A stretch of 7,954 nucleotides of DNA, taken from NCBI GenBank assembly GCA_030038035.1, contig JASHPP010000502.1:1-7954 (forward strand). The letters are read 5' to 3'. Origin of the DNA: Trebonia sp. (GTDB lineage: Bacteria > Actinomycetota > Actinomycetes > Streptosporangiales > Streptosporangiaceae). A model generated the notes under the pieces. It saw only the letters and a list, made by a program, of their open reading frames with translations, was not told the origin of the DNA and did no database searches. Positions 1-5,644 of the stretch are shown here, in pieces; position 1 is the stretch's first letter; every line of letters begins with the position of its first letter. The position numbers and the translations under genes were made by a program.

Positions 1-324
1 GGCGTAGGAGGGCCACGAGACTATCGGCTCGCCGGCGTAGATCTCCCAGTCCCCGGTGCCTGGCACGAGTTCCGCCGCCTCCGCGGCATCGAGTTCTTCG
101 AACTCCGTCAGCGTGCAGCGCAGCCGGACCTCACCGGCGGCCGGCGCGGACTCGACGAGGGCGAACGGGACAAGCTTGGCTGCCTCCTGCCAGTGCGCCG
201 GCTCGACGACAAGGTGGGTGACCACGTCAGCGCCTGGCTCGATGACCAGGCTTTTGAGCGTGCCGCAAACCTCGCCGGCGCAGCGGACGCCGGCGCCGAG
301 CCCGAACAGCAGCTCCCCGGGCAT
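1..324 (-). CDS. PRC-barrel-like protein, 3' end outside window
   Basis: Leftward open frame of 108 codons from an ATG at 324-322, running off the window start without a stop. The protein begins MPGELLFGLGAGVRCAGE and contains GTLKSLVIEP, VTHLVVEP and AKLVPFALV, then RLRCTLTEFEEL and an SWPSYA segment near the window edge. This matches the pattern of small actinobacterial proteins with an N-terminal PRC-barrel-like beta domain: a GTL turn, a THLVVE strand, and a LVP strand followed by a charged segment. The biochemical role of these proteins is not established; in general PRC barrels are small beta domains thought to bind partners. A GGAGAGGAG ribosome-binding site sits a few bases before the ATG. 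The gene follows the DoxX-like gene by 23 bases and is probably the fourth gene of the cutA operon. The family call rests on my reading of the motifs and is moderately sure. The C-terminus cannot be assessed. Confidence 0.72.
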   Translation of the reverse strand, partial: MPGELLFGLGAGVRCAGEVCGTLKSLVIEPGADVVTHLVVEPAHWQEAAKLVPFALVESAPAAGEVRLRCTLTEFEELDAAEAAELVPGTGDWEIYAGEPIVSWPSYA

Positions 325-347
325 GGTCAGGCTCCTCTCCGTAGCCG

Positions 348-968
348 CTAGCCGCGCAGGACCAGGCGCTGGTTGCGGCAGCCGGTCAGGCAGACCGCGA
401 GGCCAAGCACGCCAAGGTCGCGCAGCGAGTCGTTCGACAGGCCGTTGACGGACAGCGAGATCACGATCTCAAGCAGCAGGATGCTCGAGATGGCGGCGCT
501 GACGCGCGGCGCGATCCCGGCGACCAGCGCGACCGCCAGCACGAACAGCAGCCAGCCGTGCACGAGCACGGCGATGATCGCGAAGTTCGACGTCTCGTTG
601 ATCACGGGCACGTACCCGGTCCATTCTCCCGGCAGCAGCAGCTCGTGATAGCCGAACCAGGCGAGGACCAGGCCGAGCAGGACGCGGCCGACGGTCGGCG
701 CCCACTGCGCGCCGACCTCGCCGGCGCGCTCGGCCGCGCCACGCCATCCCGTGGCGTTGGCGTTGGCGTTGGCCTTGGCCTTGGCCTTGGCGTTGGCCTT
801 GGCGGGCGCGGCCTGCGCTGGCGCCGTGGACTGCTGGATGACTTGCTCCTCGCCGTCGCCGAGCGGGGAGCGGAACCGCCCGCCCGCCCAGCCCCGTCCG
901 CGGCCGCCCGCCCAGCCCCGTCCGCGGTCGCCTGGCCAGCCGGCCGGCTGGCGCGCCCCGTCGCTCAC
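348..968 (-). CDS. DoxX-like four-helix membrane protein with low-complexity N-terminus
   Basis: 206-residue membrane protein starting at GTG 968-966. The first ~75 residues are low-complexity and probably cytoplasmic: a tandem GRGWAGGR pair (about residues 16-31), an acidic stretch, and an (Ala-Lys/Ala-Asn) array at about 57-73. Residues 90-206 form a compact membrane domain with helices at roughly 92-110, 129-150, 157-172 and 183-195. Signatures are LAWFGYHELLLPGEW after helix 1, VHGWLL in helix 2 and LRDLGVLGLA in helix 4, in the style of the DoxX/DoxD superfamily. In mycobacteria DoxX is known as part of a membrane oxidoreductase complex with SodA and SseA; nothing here shows such partners. 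The GTG overlaps the preceding stop as GTGA, and an AGG lies about seven bases upstream, which supports translational coupling. Membrane topology is confident; the DoxX family name is less so. Confidence 0.78.
   Translation of the reverse strand: MSDGARQPAGWPGDRGRGWAGGRGRGWAGGRFRSPLGDGEEQVIQQSTAPAQAAPAKANAKAKAKANANANATGWRGAAERAGEVGAQWAPTVGRVLLGLVLAWFGYHELLLPGEWTGYVPVINETSNFAIIAVLVHGWLLFVLAVALVAGIAPRVSAAISSILLLEIVISLSVNGLSNDSLRDLGVLGLAVCLTGCRNQRLVLRG
750..803 (-). repeat. Hexanucleotide tandem array encoding Ala-Lys/Ala-Asn
   Basis: Nine consecutive 6-base units lie inside the DoxX-like gene. On the + strand they read GTTGGC or CTTGGC, with one CGTGGC variant. They encode nine Ala-X dipeptides with X = Lys, Asn or Thr. 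Copy-number change by slippage would add or remove two residues without breaking the frame. The stretch is basic and probably disordered, placed before the first membrane helix. Confidence 0.9.
880..927 (-). repeat. Perfect 24-base tandem duplication in the DoxX-like gene
   Basis: Positions 880-903 and 904-927 are identical 24-base copies, each encoding eight residues (GRGWAGGR in phase). The lack of any substitution suggests a recent duplication or ongoing slippage. It stays in frame and only lengthens the Gly/Arg/Trp-rich N-terminal region. Confidence 0.88.
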
Positions 969-1408
969 GACAGCACCTGTCCCCGCGCGTTGGTGACCAC
1001 CAGGCCGTCGCCTGTTCCGTCGTGGTCAGCGCGGCCGGCGCCGTCGGCGAGGTTCGAGTCGAGCACGTACACCTTCGCGCCGGCGGAGTAGAAGTGCGAG
1101 GCGGCGGTCAGCTGCCGGCCGTCCTGCGTGGCGTGCACCAGCGGGCCCAGCCACACCTGGTAGGCGTAGGACGCGTACGGCTCCGATGTCAGCGCCGGGC
1201 CCGCGGCTGCCGACGGGGAGGCGACGGGTGCCGGGGAGGCGGCGGGTGCCGGGGAGGCGGCGGGTGCCGGGGAGGCGGCGGCGGACGGCGTGATCAGCGG
1301 GGCGACCATCCCCGTGTCGCGCTGCGTCCAGCCAAGGATGCCAAGGAACAGGCCAGCGATCCCCGCGATCGACAGTACGGCCAGCCCTTTGGGACCCAGC
1401 GCGCTCAC
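965..1408 (-). CDS. Membrane-anchored protein with Ala/Pro/Ser linker, function unknown
   Basis: 147-residue protein of unknown function. Residues 9-27 (LAVLSIAGIAGLFLGILGW) form one hydrophobic segment that should act as a signal anchor. Residues 40-72 are a Ser/Ala/Pro linker with AASPAP repeats. The remaining ~75 residues form a small domain with SYAYQVWLGPL, ASHFYSAGAKVYVLDSN and a C-terminal DGLVVTNARGQVL; it is probably extracytoplasmic, the linker spanning the cell wall. It starts at GTG 1408-1406, which overlaps the cutA stop as GTGA, with GGAG about four bases upstream. Its own stop overlaps the DoxX-like start in the same way, so the three genes are very likely co-translated. I do not recognise the terminal domain as a named family. 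Coding assignment is secure because of the double overlap and sustained GC-rich third positions. Confidence 0.78.
   Translation of the reverse strand: MSALGPKGLAVLSIAGIAGLFLGILGWTQRDTGMVAPLITPSAAASPAPAASPAPAASPAPVASPSAAAGPALTSEPYASYAYQVWLGPLVHATQDGRQLTAASHFYSAGAKVYVLDSNLADGAGRADHDGTGDGLVVTNARGQVLS
1226..1279 (-). repeat. Three 18-base tandem repeats encoding AASPAP linker
   Basis: Three 18-base units (1226-1243, 1244-1261, 1262-1279) with only one or two differences encode the Ala-Ser-Pro-Ala linker of the membrane-anchored protein. A more diverged copy precedes them on the + strand side. This is an in-frame coding minisatellite, so linker length may vary between strains. Confidence 0.85.
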
Positions 1409-1845
1409 CCCGCTCCGATCTCTCCCTGGACGATCTCCTCCGCGGCTCCGGTGGCCACGGGGCCCGGGTCCTCATCGGTGGCACCGGATTCCGGCTGCGG
1501 ACGGGTCTCGTCCCGGATCCAGCTCAGGTATGACGCCGAGCCCGCCACGATCGGGGTGGCGACGATCTCCGGCTCGTCGTAGCTGTGCCGTTCGGCGAGG
1601 AACGCGGCGAGCTCATCGTAACGGTCGGCAGGCAGCTTCAGGAACACGAACCATTCCTCGGCACGCTCCAGCTCGTCGTTCCACCAATACGTGGACGCAA
1701 CCGGACCGGCCACCTGGCCGCTTGCCGCCAGGCGCGCCTCCACGGCCGCCCTGGCCAGCTCCATCGCCTCGGCCCGCGAGTCGGTGGTCGTCTGGACCTG
1801 CAGGTATTCGCAGCCTGCGAGCCGACCGGCGTCGCTTCCCGCCAT
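1405..1845 (-). CDS. cutA: CutA-family protein (CutA1) with acidic C-terminal tail
   Basis: 146 residues with a full CutA1 core at about 13-113. It aligns by eye with E. coli CutA: TTTDSRAEAMELARAAVEAR, ASTYWWNDELERAEEWFVFLK, the hallmark HSYDEPEIV near residues 87-95, and SYLSWI at 105-110. CutA proteins form very stable trimers with a PII-like fold. They are historically linked to divalent-cation (copper) tolerance in E. coli, but their general role is unclear. The E. coli cysteines Cys16 and Cys39 correspond here to Gln18 and Ser42, so copper binding by those residues is not supported. Residues 114-146 are an extra tail rich in Glu, Asp, Pro and Gly, not part of the core. The start is ATG 1845-1843; no in-frame alternative lies just upstream. 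It is the first gene of a four-gene leftward operon and diverges from purC. Confidence 0.92.
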   Translation of the reverse strand: MAGSDAGRLAGCEYLQVQTTTDSRAEAMELARAAVEARLAASGQVAGPVASTYWWNDELERAEEWFVFLKLPADRYDELAAFLAERHSYDEPEIVATPIVAGSASYLSWIRDETRPQPESGATDEDPGPVATGAAEEIVQGEIGAG

Positions 1846-1853
1846 GCCACCTG

Positions 1854-1859
1854 ATGCTA
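1854..1859 (-). promoter_or_regulatory. Possible -10 element for the cutA operon
   Basis: On the minus strand TAGCAT, fitting the actinobacterial -10 pattern TANNNT, lies eight bases before the cutA ATG. That spacing would give a leaderless or near-leaderless transcript, which fits the AGGTGG being too close to the ATG for a normal ribosome-binding site. No convincing -35 box is visible. Low confidence. Confidence 0.28.
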
Positions 1860-1924
1860 CGCCCGCGCCGCGATAGTACGCTGGCCTGGCTCATTGCTGA
1901 ACGGGTCGCGCCGGGGGTGCGTGC

Positions 1925-2749
1925 ATGGAGCTGGTTCATTCCGGGAAGGTCCGCGACGTCTACGCCGACGGCGACGACCTGCTGCTTGTCGCGTCGGACC
2001 GGGTGTCCATTTACGACGTGGTGCTGCCCACGCCCGTCCCGGGCAAGGGGCGCATCCTCACCCAGCTATCACTGTGGTGGTTCGACCGCCTGGCCGATAT
2101 CACGCCCAATCATGTGATTTCGGCGGCCGACGTGCCCGCGGAGTGGCAAGGCCGCGCGATCCGCTGCCAGCGGCTGGACATGGTCCCGGTCGAGTGCATC
2201 GCCCGCGGCTACCTGGCCGGCCTTGGCCTTGCGTCCTACCGGGAGAGCGGGTCCATCTCAGGGGTGCCGCTGCCGCCCGGGCTCGGCGAGGCGTCCCAGC
2301 TGCCCGAGCCGGTGTTCACGCCGACCACGAAGGCGGCGGTCGGGCACGACGAGCCGATGACCTACGCGGACGTGGTGGACCTGGCCGGCGCCGAGACCGC
2401 CGAAGAGCTCAGGCGAGTCACGCTCGCGGTCTATCAGCGGGGCCGGACGCTCGCCGCCGGGCGCGGCATCATCGTCGCGGACACGAAGCTGGAGTTCGGC
2501 CGTGCGCCTGACGGCACGCTGGTGCTCGCCGACGAGGTGCTCACCCCCGACTCGTCCCGGTTCTGGCCGGCCGACGAATACGAGCCTGGCCGGCCGCAGC
2601 ACTCACTGGACAAGCAGTACCTGCGCGACTGGTCCGCCAGGATCGGCTGGGACCGCAAGCCACCCGGCCCGGAGATCCCCGCCGACGTCGTCGCGGCGAT
2701 GACCGCCCGGTATACCAAGCTGTTCGAGCGCCTCACGACGCAGGCCTGA
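1925..2749 (+). CDS. purC: SAICAR synthase (phosphoribosylaminoimidazole-succinocarboxamide synthase)
   Basis: 274-residue cytoplasmic enzyme. It joins CAIR and L-aspartate with ATP to make SAICAR, a late step of de novo purine synthesis. Family landmarks are in order: SGKVRDVY (6-13, nucleotide-binding loop), LLLVASDRVSIYD (19-31), KGRILTQLS (41-49), MVPVECIARGYLAG (86-99, first SAICAR synthetase signature), FTPTTKA (131-137), IVADTKLEFG (183-192, second signature) and LADEVLTPDSSRFW (201-214). Length is close to the usual 230-300 residues and no landmark is missing. The ATG start leaves only six residues before SGKVRDVY, as in many short-N-terminus PurC proteins; GGGGGTG upstream is a weak ribosome-binding site. 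purC is not next to other pur genes here. A hairpin with a T-rich tail follows 15 bases after the stop. Confidence 0.97.
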   Translation: MELVHSGKVRDVYADGDDLLLVASDRVSIYDVVLPTPVPGKGRILTQLSLWWFDRLADITPNHVISAADVPAEWQGRAIRCQRLDMVPVECIARGYLAGLGLASYRESGSISGVPLPPGLGEASQLPEPVFTPTTKAAVGHDEPMTYADVVDLAGAETAEELRRVTLAVYQRGRTLAAGRGIIVADTKLEFGRAPDGTLVLADEVLTPDSSRFWPADEYEPGRPQHSLDKQYLRDWSARIGWDRKPPGPEIPADVVAAMTARYTKLFERLTTQA

Positions 2750-2764
2750 CCTGGCCGGCCGGGC

Positions 2765-2792
2765 TCGCGATGCTGATCGCGAAGACATTTTT
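2765..2792 (+). terminator. Possible Rho-independent terminator after purC
   Basis: TCGCGAT (2765-2771) and ATCGCGA (2776-2782) form a perfect 7-base stem with a GCTG loop. After AGACA a run of five T follows at 2788-2792. It starts 15 bases after the purC stop, between convergent genes, where a terminator is expected. The stem is short and the T run is offset by a few bases, so it is plausible rather than strong. Confidence 0.5.
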
Positions 2793-2840
2793 CAGGGCGT
2801 AGACATTTCGCGCCGAGCGATGCCAAAAGCCTTCGCGATC
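2775..2840. repeat. 10-base inverted repeat between convergent genes
   Basis: GATCGCGAAG (2775-2784) is matched perfectly by CTTCGCGATC (2831-2840), 46 bases apart. The left arm is shared with the short purC hairpin, so the two pairings exclude each other. A direct repeat AGACATTT (2783-2790, 2801-2808) lies inside. This may be a bidirectional terminator region for purC and the facing methyltransferase gene. Confidence 0.6.
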
Positions 2841-2876
2841 TTGAGTTGTCACGAACGTGGGCGGCATCGGCGCGTT

Positions 2877-3761
2877 CTAGGTGCTGGCTACCAGCAGTTC
2901 CTCACCGCTGGAGGTGCGGAGGCCGTCAGCCCTGTCGGCGAAATACCGCTGGTTGAGCGTGGCCGCCGGCACGTGCCTGGCGTCCTTGAACCCGGCGTCG
3001 CGGGCCATCGCCAGGATCTCCTCGGGGGCGAAGAAGCTGATGAACGGCGTCCCGGATGCCCGCGCGCCCTGTTCAGAGGCCAGGAGTCCCGGGCGGTCCT
3101 CCTCGTCGAGCAGCTCAACCGGCCGCAGGAACGTCATGACCAGCGTTGAACCCGGGGCAAGCGCGGCGAGCTCGCGCAGCGTGGCCGCGTTCGCGTCCTT
3201 GGTCAGGTACATGCTGACGCCGGTGGAGGCCACCACCGCCGGCTGGCCCGGGTCGAACCCGGCGGCCGGCAGTCGCTCCCACCACGACGCGCCCTCGCCC
3301 GCCTCGAAGTCGACAGGCACCAGCCGCAGCCAGCCGGGAACGCCGTAGCCGAGCTCGGTCAGCCGCCTTGCCTTCCACGCCTGGGGGCCGGGCCGGTCGA
3401 CCTCGAACACCCGGAGCCGCCCGGCGACATCGGGCCTGCGCTGCGCGAACGTGTCCAGGCCGGCTCCCAGGATCACGTACTGGCCGACACCGCGGTCAGC
3501 CTCCGCGGCGACCAGGTCCTCGACGAAGCGCGCCCGCGCCACGATGCCCGCCCGGAACCGGCTGGTGGCGCGGGGGTCCATGTCCCCGCGGCTGCGCCAG
3601 CCGGCGGGCGGGTCCGCCAGCCGCAGGCCGATCTCGTCCTCAAGGACATGCGGCGGCGGGTCGACCTGGACATGCATCGCCCGCCACAAGGCGACCCGCA
3701 CCGCCGTGCTATCCGGGCCCCCGGTCTTGTCGGCTGTCTCCGCGGTCTCATCGTCAGCCAC
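2877..3761 (-). CDS. SAM-dependent methyltransferase, TIGR00027/LCMT type
   Basis: 294-residue class I methyltransferase. The SAM-binding motif I appears as QYVILGAGLDTFAQRRP (about 94-110), the form typical of the TIGR00027 family, related to leucine carboxyl methyltransferases and abundant in mycobacteria and other actinomycetes. FEVDRP (119-124) supplies the acidic residue expected to contact the SAM ribose. LVPVDFE (147-153), STGVSMYLT (179-187) and a C-terminal FAPEEILAMARDAGF (244-258) are further family features. The N-terminal STAVRVALWRAM (18-29) belongs to the conserved cap, so a start near GTG 3761-3759 is needed; I see no strong ribosome-binding site for it. The substrate is unknown: family members act on diverse small molecules, including polyketides. 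It is a single leftward gene facing purC, with a remnant of a different methyltransferase just upstream. The family is sure; any more specific role would be a guess. Confidence 0.93.
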   Translation of the reverse strand: MADDETAETADKTGGPDSTAVRVALWRAMHVQVDPPPHVLEDEIGLRLADPPAGWRSRGDMDPRATSRFRAGIVARARFVEDLVAAEADRGVGQYVILGAGLDTFAQRRPDVAGRLRVFEVDRPGPQAWKARRLTELGYGVPGWLRLVPVDFEAGEGASWWERLPAAGFDPGQPAVVASTGVSMYLTKDANAATLRELAALAPGSTLVMTFLRPVELLDEEDRPGLLASEQGARASGTPFISFFAPEEILAMARDAGFKDARHVPAATLNQRYFADRADGLRTSSGEELLVAST

Positions 3762-3823
3762 ACGCCGATCGTAGCGGGGGCGCTGGTGCGTTCCGCCACA
3801 CCCGCACTAGAAGCCGCGCGCCG

Positions 3824-4054
3824 GTTGACGTCTCGCCCGCGCGCGGTCACGTGCCCGAACCGCCGCGCCGCCGGCATCGCGAACTGTCCCGTGCCGGCCC
3901 CGAGGTCCACGGTGCGGGCGTCCGCCCCCAGGCCGTGCGCCCCGAATACGGCCAGGTCCTGGTCGGCATCGGGGTACCCATGCTTCCTGCCGTGGGTGAG
4001 GACGAAGGCCTCATCGAGGTGCCCGGCCCTGCGCGGGCCGACTCGAAGGGCGGG
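3824..4054 (-). pseudogene. N-terminal remnant of a second SAM methyltransferase
   Basis: In the minus-strand frame entering at about 4084 the translation includes GHLDEAFVLTHGRKHGYP, AVFGAHGLGADART and then VDLGAGTGQFAMPAARRFGHVTA. The last segment is a textbook class I motif I (DLGAGTGQF), and what precedes it resembles the N-terminus of a common actinobacterial methyltransferase type (HLD..FV...RK.GY, then DL..L..HGLG). After about residue GRDVN the similarity ends, before motifs II-IV. No ATG, GTG or TTG lies in frame ahead of the GTG that encodes the Val of VDLGAGTG, and an in-frame TAA lies at 4085-4087. The fragment thus lacks both its start and more than half its length. It differs in sequence from the intact methyltransferase downstream, so it is not a partial duplicate of that gene. 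I infer a deletion remnant. An alternative is a chance frame, but the coherence of ~75 residues argues against that. Confidence 0.68.
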
Positions 4055-4080
4055 GCTCTCGGATACTGAGACGGTTTTCG

Positions 4081-4154
4081 CAAGTTAGGAGCCGCGCGGC
4101 AGGATTTACCGACCTGTTTGTCCCTTTTGTCCCAGCCGCTCGGGTCCTAACTTG
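4081..4154. repeat. 74-base element bounded by 14-base inverted repeats
   Basis: CAAGTTAGGAGCCG (4081-4094) and CGGGTCCTAACTTG (4141-4154) are inverted copies with 13 of 14 positions pairing; the outer ten are perfect. The 46-base interior is less GC-rich than its surroundings and holds a TTTGTCCC/TTTTGTCCC direct repeat. It sits exactly where the methyltransferase remnant loses its start (the remnant's in-frame TAA is inside the left arm) and upstream of alaA. No target-site duplication flanks it. It could be a tiny miniature element, a paired operator, or a long-stem RNA structure. It does not fit an integron attC site. Confidence 0.72.
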
Positions 4155-4280
4155 AGGCGGACGCGGCAACGCGCCCGTCCGGACAGACCATGCTGGCGCT
4201 GGCGGCGGTTAATTCCCGGGGGGCGCCGGCGGGAAGCCGGTAACATTTCGGTCAGCGGTCCATACCACCAGGGAAACCCA
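4155..4280. other. Non-coding stretch upstream of alaA
   Basis: The bases between the inverted-repeat element and the alaA ribosome-binding site hold no credible gene. TAACAT at 4241-4246 could be a -10 box, but no -35 matches at the right distance, so I do not call a promoter. A short CCGGC/GCCGG stem lies just before it. I see no riboswitch motif. The in-frame extension of alaA into this stretch is not supported. Confidence 0.5.
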
Positions 4281-4286
4281 GGGAGG
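4281..4286 (+). promoter_or_regulatory. Ribosome-binding site deciding the alaA start
   Basis: GGGAGG lies six bases before GTG 4293-4295 and nine before the next in-frame GTG 4296-4298. It places the start here and rules out the open frame that extends back to 4152, whose translation is not AlaA-like. Confidence 0.75.
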
Positions 4287-4292
4287 CGCGCG

Positions 4293-5501
4293 GTGGTGTC
4301 ACAGGCGAGCAGGCTGGAGGATGTCAGGTACGACATACGGGGGCCGGTGCTGCGGCGAGCTCGCGAGCTCGAGGCCGAAGGACACGAGATCCTGAAGCTC
4401 AACCTGGGAAACCCCGCGCCGTTCGGCATGGTCGCGCCGGAAGCGGTGCTGGACCACGTCGCGGCCAGCATCCGGGCCTCGCAGGGGTACAGCGACGCAC
4501 GCGGGATCGCGCCGGCCCGCGAGGCGGTCGCGCGGTACTACACGCGCATCGGCGTCCCCGGGGTTACCCCGGACGACGTCTACCTTGGCAACGGCGTGTC
4601 CGAGCTGATCGTGATGGCGCTGCAGGGGCTGCTCAACCCCGGCGATGAGGTGCTCGTGCCGAGTCCGGACTACCCGCTGTGGACCGGCGCGGTCAGCCTC
4701 TGCGGCGGGCGCGCCATGCACTACCGGTGCGCGGAGGAGCTGGACTGGAATCCCGACATCGAGCACGTCGCGGCGCAGGTCAGCGACAAGACCCGGGCGA
4801 TCGTGATCATCAACCCGAACAATCCGACCGGCGCCGTCTACTCCAAGGACACGCTCGAGCGGCTGCTCGACATCGCCAGGCGGAACAACCTGCTCGTGCT
4901 CACCGACGAGATCTACGACCAGATCCTGTACGACGGCGCCGTGCATCACAACGCGGCGGCGCTCGCGCCCGACCTGCCCGTGCTGACGCTCGGCGGGATG
5001 TCCAAGACGTACCGGCTCGCCGGGTTCCGCTCCGGCTGGCTGGCGGTCTCCGGCCCCCGCGAGCCGATCGCCGAGTACCTGGAGGGCCTGGAGCTGCTCG
5101 CCAACATGCGGATGTGCCCGAACGTCCCCGCGCAGCACGCCATACCCGCGGCACTCGACGGCGCGATCGACATCACGCCGCTGCTGCGCCCCGGCGGCCG
5201 GCTGCGCGACCAGCGCGACCTCGGCTGGGAGCTGCTCACGCAGATCCCCGGCGTGGACTGCTACAAGCCGGCCGGCGCGCTGTACCTGTTCCCCCGCCTG
5301 GACCCCGAGGTGCACAAGATCGTCGATGACCAGCGGATGTGCATCGACCTGCTGGAGCAGCAGCACCTGCTGCTGACGCACGGCACCGGGTTCAACCTGC
5401 CGTCCACGGACCATCTGCGGGTCGTGTTCCTGGCCTCGGTCGAAGTGCTCGAAGACGCGATCGGCCGGCTCGCGACGTTCCTCGCCGGCTATACGCAGTA
5501 G
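4293..5501 (+). CDS. alaA: AlaA-like glutamate-pyruvate (alanine) aminotransferase
   Basis: 402-residue PLP-dependent class I/II aminotransferase, nearly the length of E. coli AlaA and clearly collinear with it by eye. It would transfer the amino group of glutamate to pyruvate, making alanine in the cytoplasm. Landmarks: SRLEDVRYDIRGPVL (6-20) and LKLNLGNPAPFG (34-45) at the N-terminus, YLGNGVSELI (97-106), PSPDYPLWTGAVSL (123-136), IINPNNPTGAVYSK (172-185), LTDEIYDQILYD (203-214; Asp205 contacts the PLP ring nitrogen), MSKTYRLAGFRSGW (236-249; Lys238 is the Schiff-base lysine and Arg246 binds phosphate), NVPAQHAI (277-284) and DHLRVVF (373-379; Arg376 should bind the substrate carboxylate). 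All catalytic residues are present. The start is GTG 4293, or GTG 4296, set by the GGGAGG site. No terminator is obvious after the stop. Confidence 0.95.
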   Translation: MVSQASRLEDVRYDIRGPVLRRARELEAEGHEILKLNLGNPAPFGMVAPEAVLDHVAASIRASQGYSDARGIAPAREAVARYYTRIGVPGVTPDDVYLGNGVSELIVMALQGLLNPGDEVLVPSPDYPLWTGAVSLCGGRAMHYRCAEELDWNPDIEHVAAQVSDKTRAIVIINPNNPTGAVYSKDTLERLLDIARRNNLLVLTDEIYDQILYDGAVHHNAAALAPDLPVLTLGGMSKTYRLAGFRSGWLAVSGPREPIAEYLEGLELLANMRMCPNVPAQHAIPAALDGAIDITPLLRPGGRLRDQRDLGWELLTQIPGVDCYKPAGALYLFPRLDPEVHKIVDDQRMCIDLLEQQHLLLTHGTGFNLPSTDHLRVVFLASVEVLEDAIGRLATFLAGYTQ

Positions 5502-5632
5502 CCGGATTTGACCTTCACCCCCCGCCGACGTGGCGCAACCCGCGATGACGACCCGGCGCGGTGGGCGCAGGCACGGCAGCTGCTTGAGCGTGAGCCAGGA
5601 GCTGCTCGAACCGATCACCGCGTGACCGGCGG

Positions 5633-5638
5633 CACAAT
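5633..5638 (+). promoter_or_regulatory. Possible -10 element, leaderless DUF1697 gene
   Basis: CACAAT ends six bases before the DUF1697 ATG at 5645, and no purine-rich ribosome-binding site is visible at a useful distance. This is the arrangement of leaderless actinobacterial genes. The box is one base off the TANNNT pattern and there is no clear -35, so this is tentative. Confidence 0.27.
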
Positions 5639-5644
5639 GGGCTC

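Noticed and set aside
750..1279. Repeat-rich stretch as a CRISPR array or intergenic satellite
   Set aside because: All repeats are in-frame coding units without unique spacers of constant length.
1846..1924. Purine riboswitch or clear promoter before purC
   Set aside because: Only 79 bases separate the divergent genes, and I see no aptamer-like stems or matched -35/-10 pair on the purC strand.
3368..4088. Rightward open frames across the methyltransferase gene and remnant
   Set aside because: They are antisense to sequence with clear methyltransferase motifs on the minus strand and show no family features.
4081..4154. Integron attC site, because GTTAGGA and TCCTAAC face each other
   Set aside because: attC runs RYYYAAC at the left and GTTRRRY at the right; here the order is reversed and the last/first bases do not fit. 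No integrase is present.
4152..4292. Upstream in-frame extension of alaA
   Set aside because: The translation does not resemble the AlaA N-terminus, begins inside the inverted-repeat element, and a good ribosome-binding site precedes GTG 4293.
4299..5618. Long leftward open frame (439 codons) opposite alaA
   Set aside because: It is the antisense shadow of alaA, whose catalytic motifs are all present; the shadow is Arg/Gln/His-rich and resembles no family.
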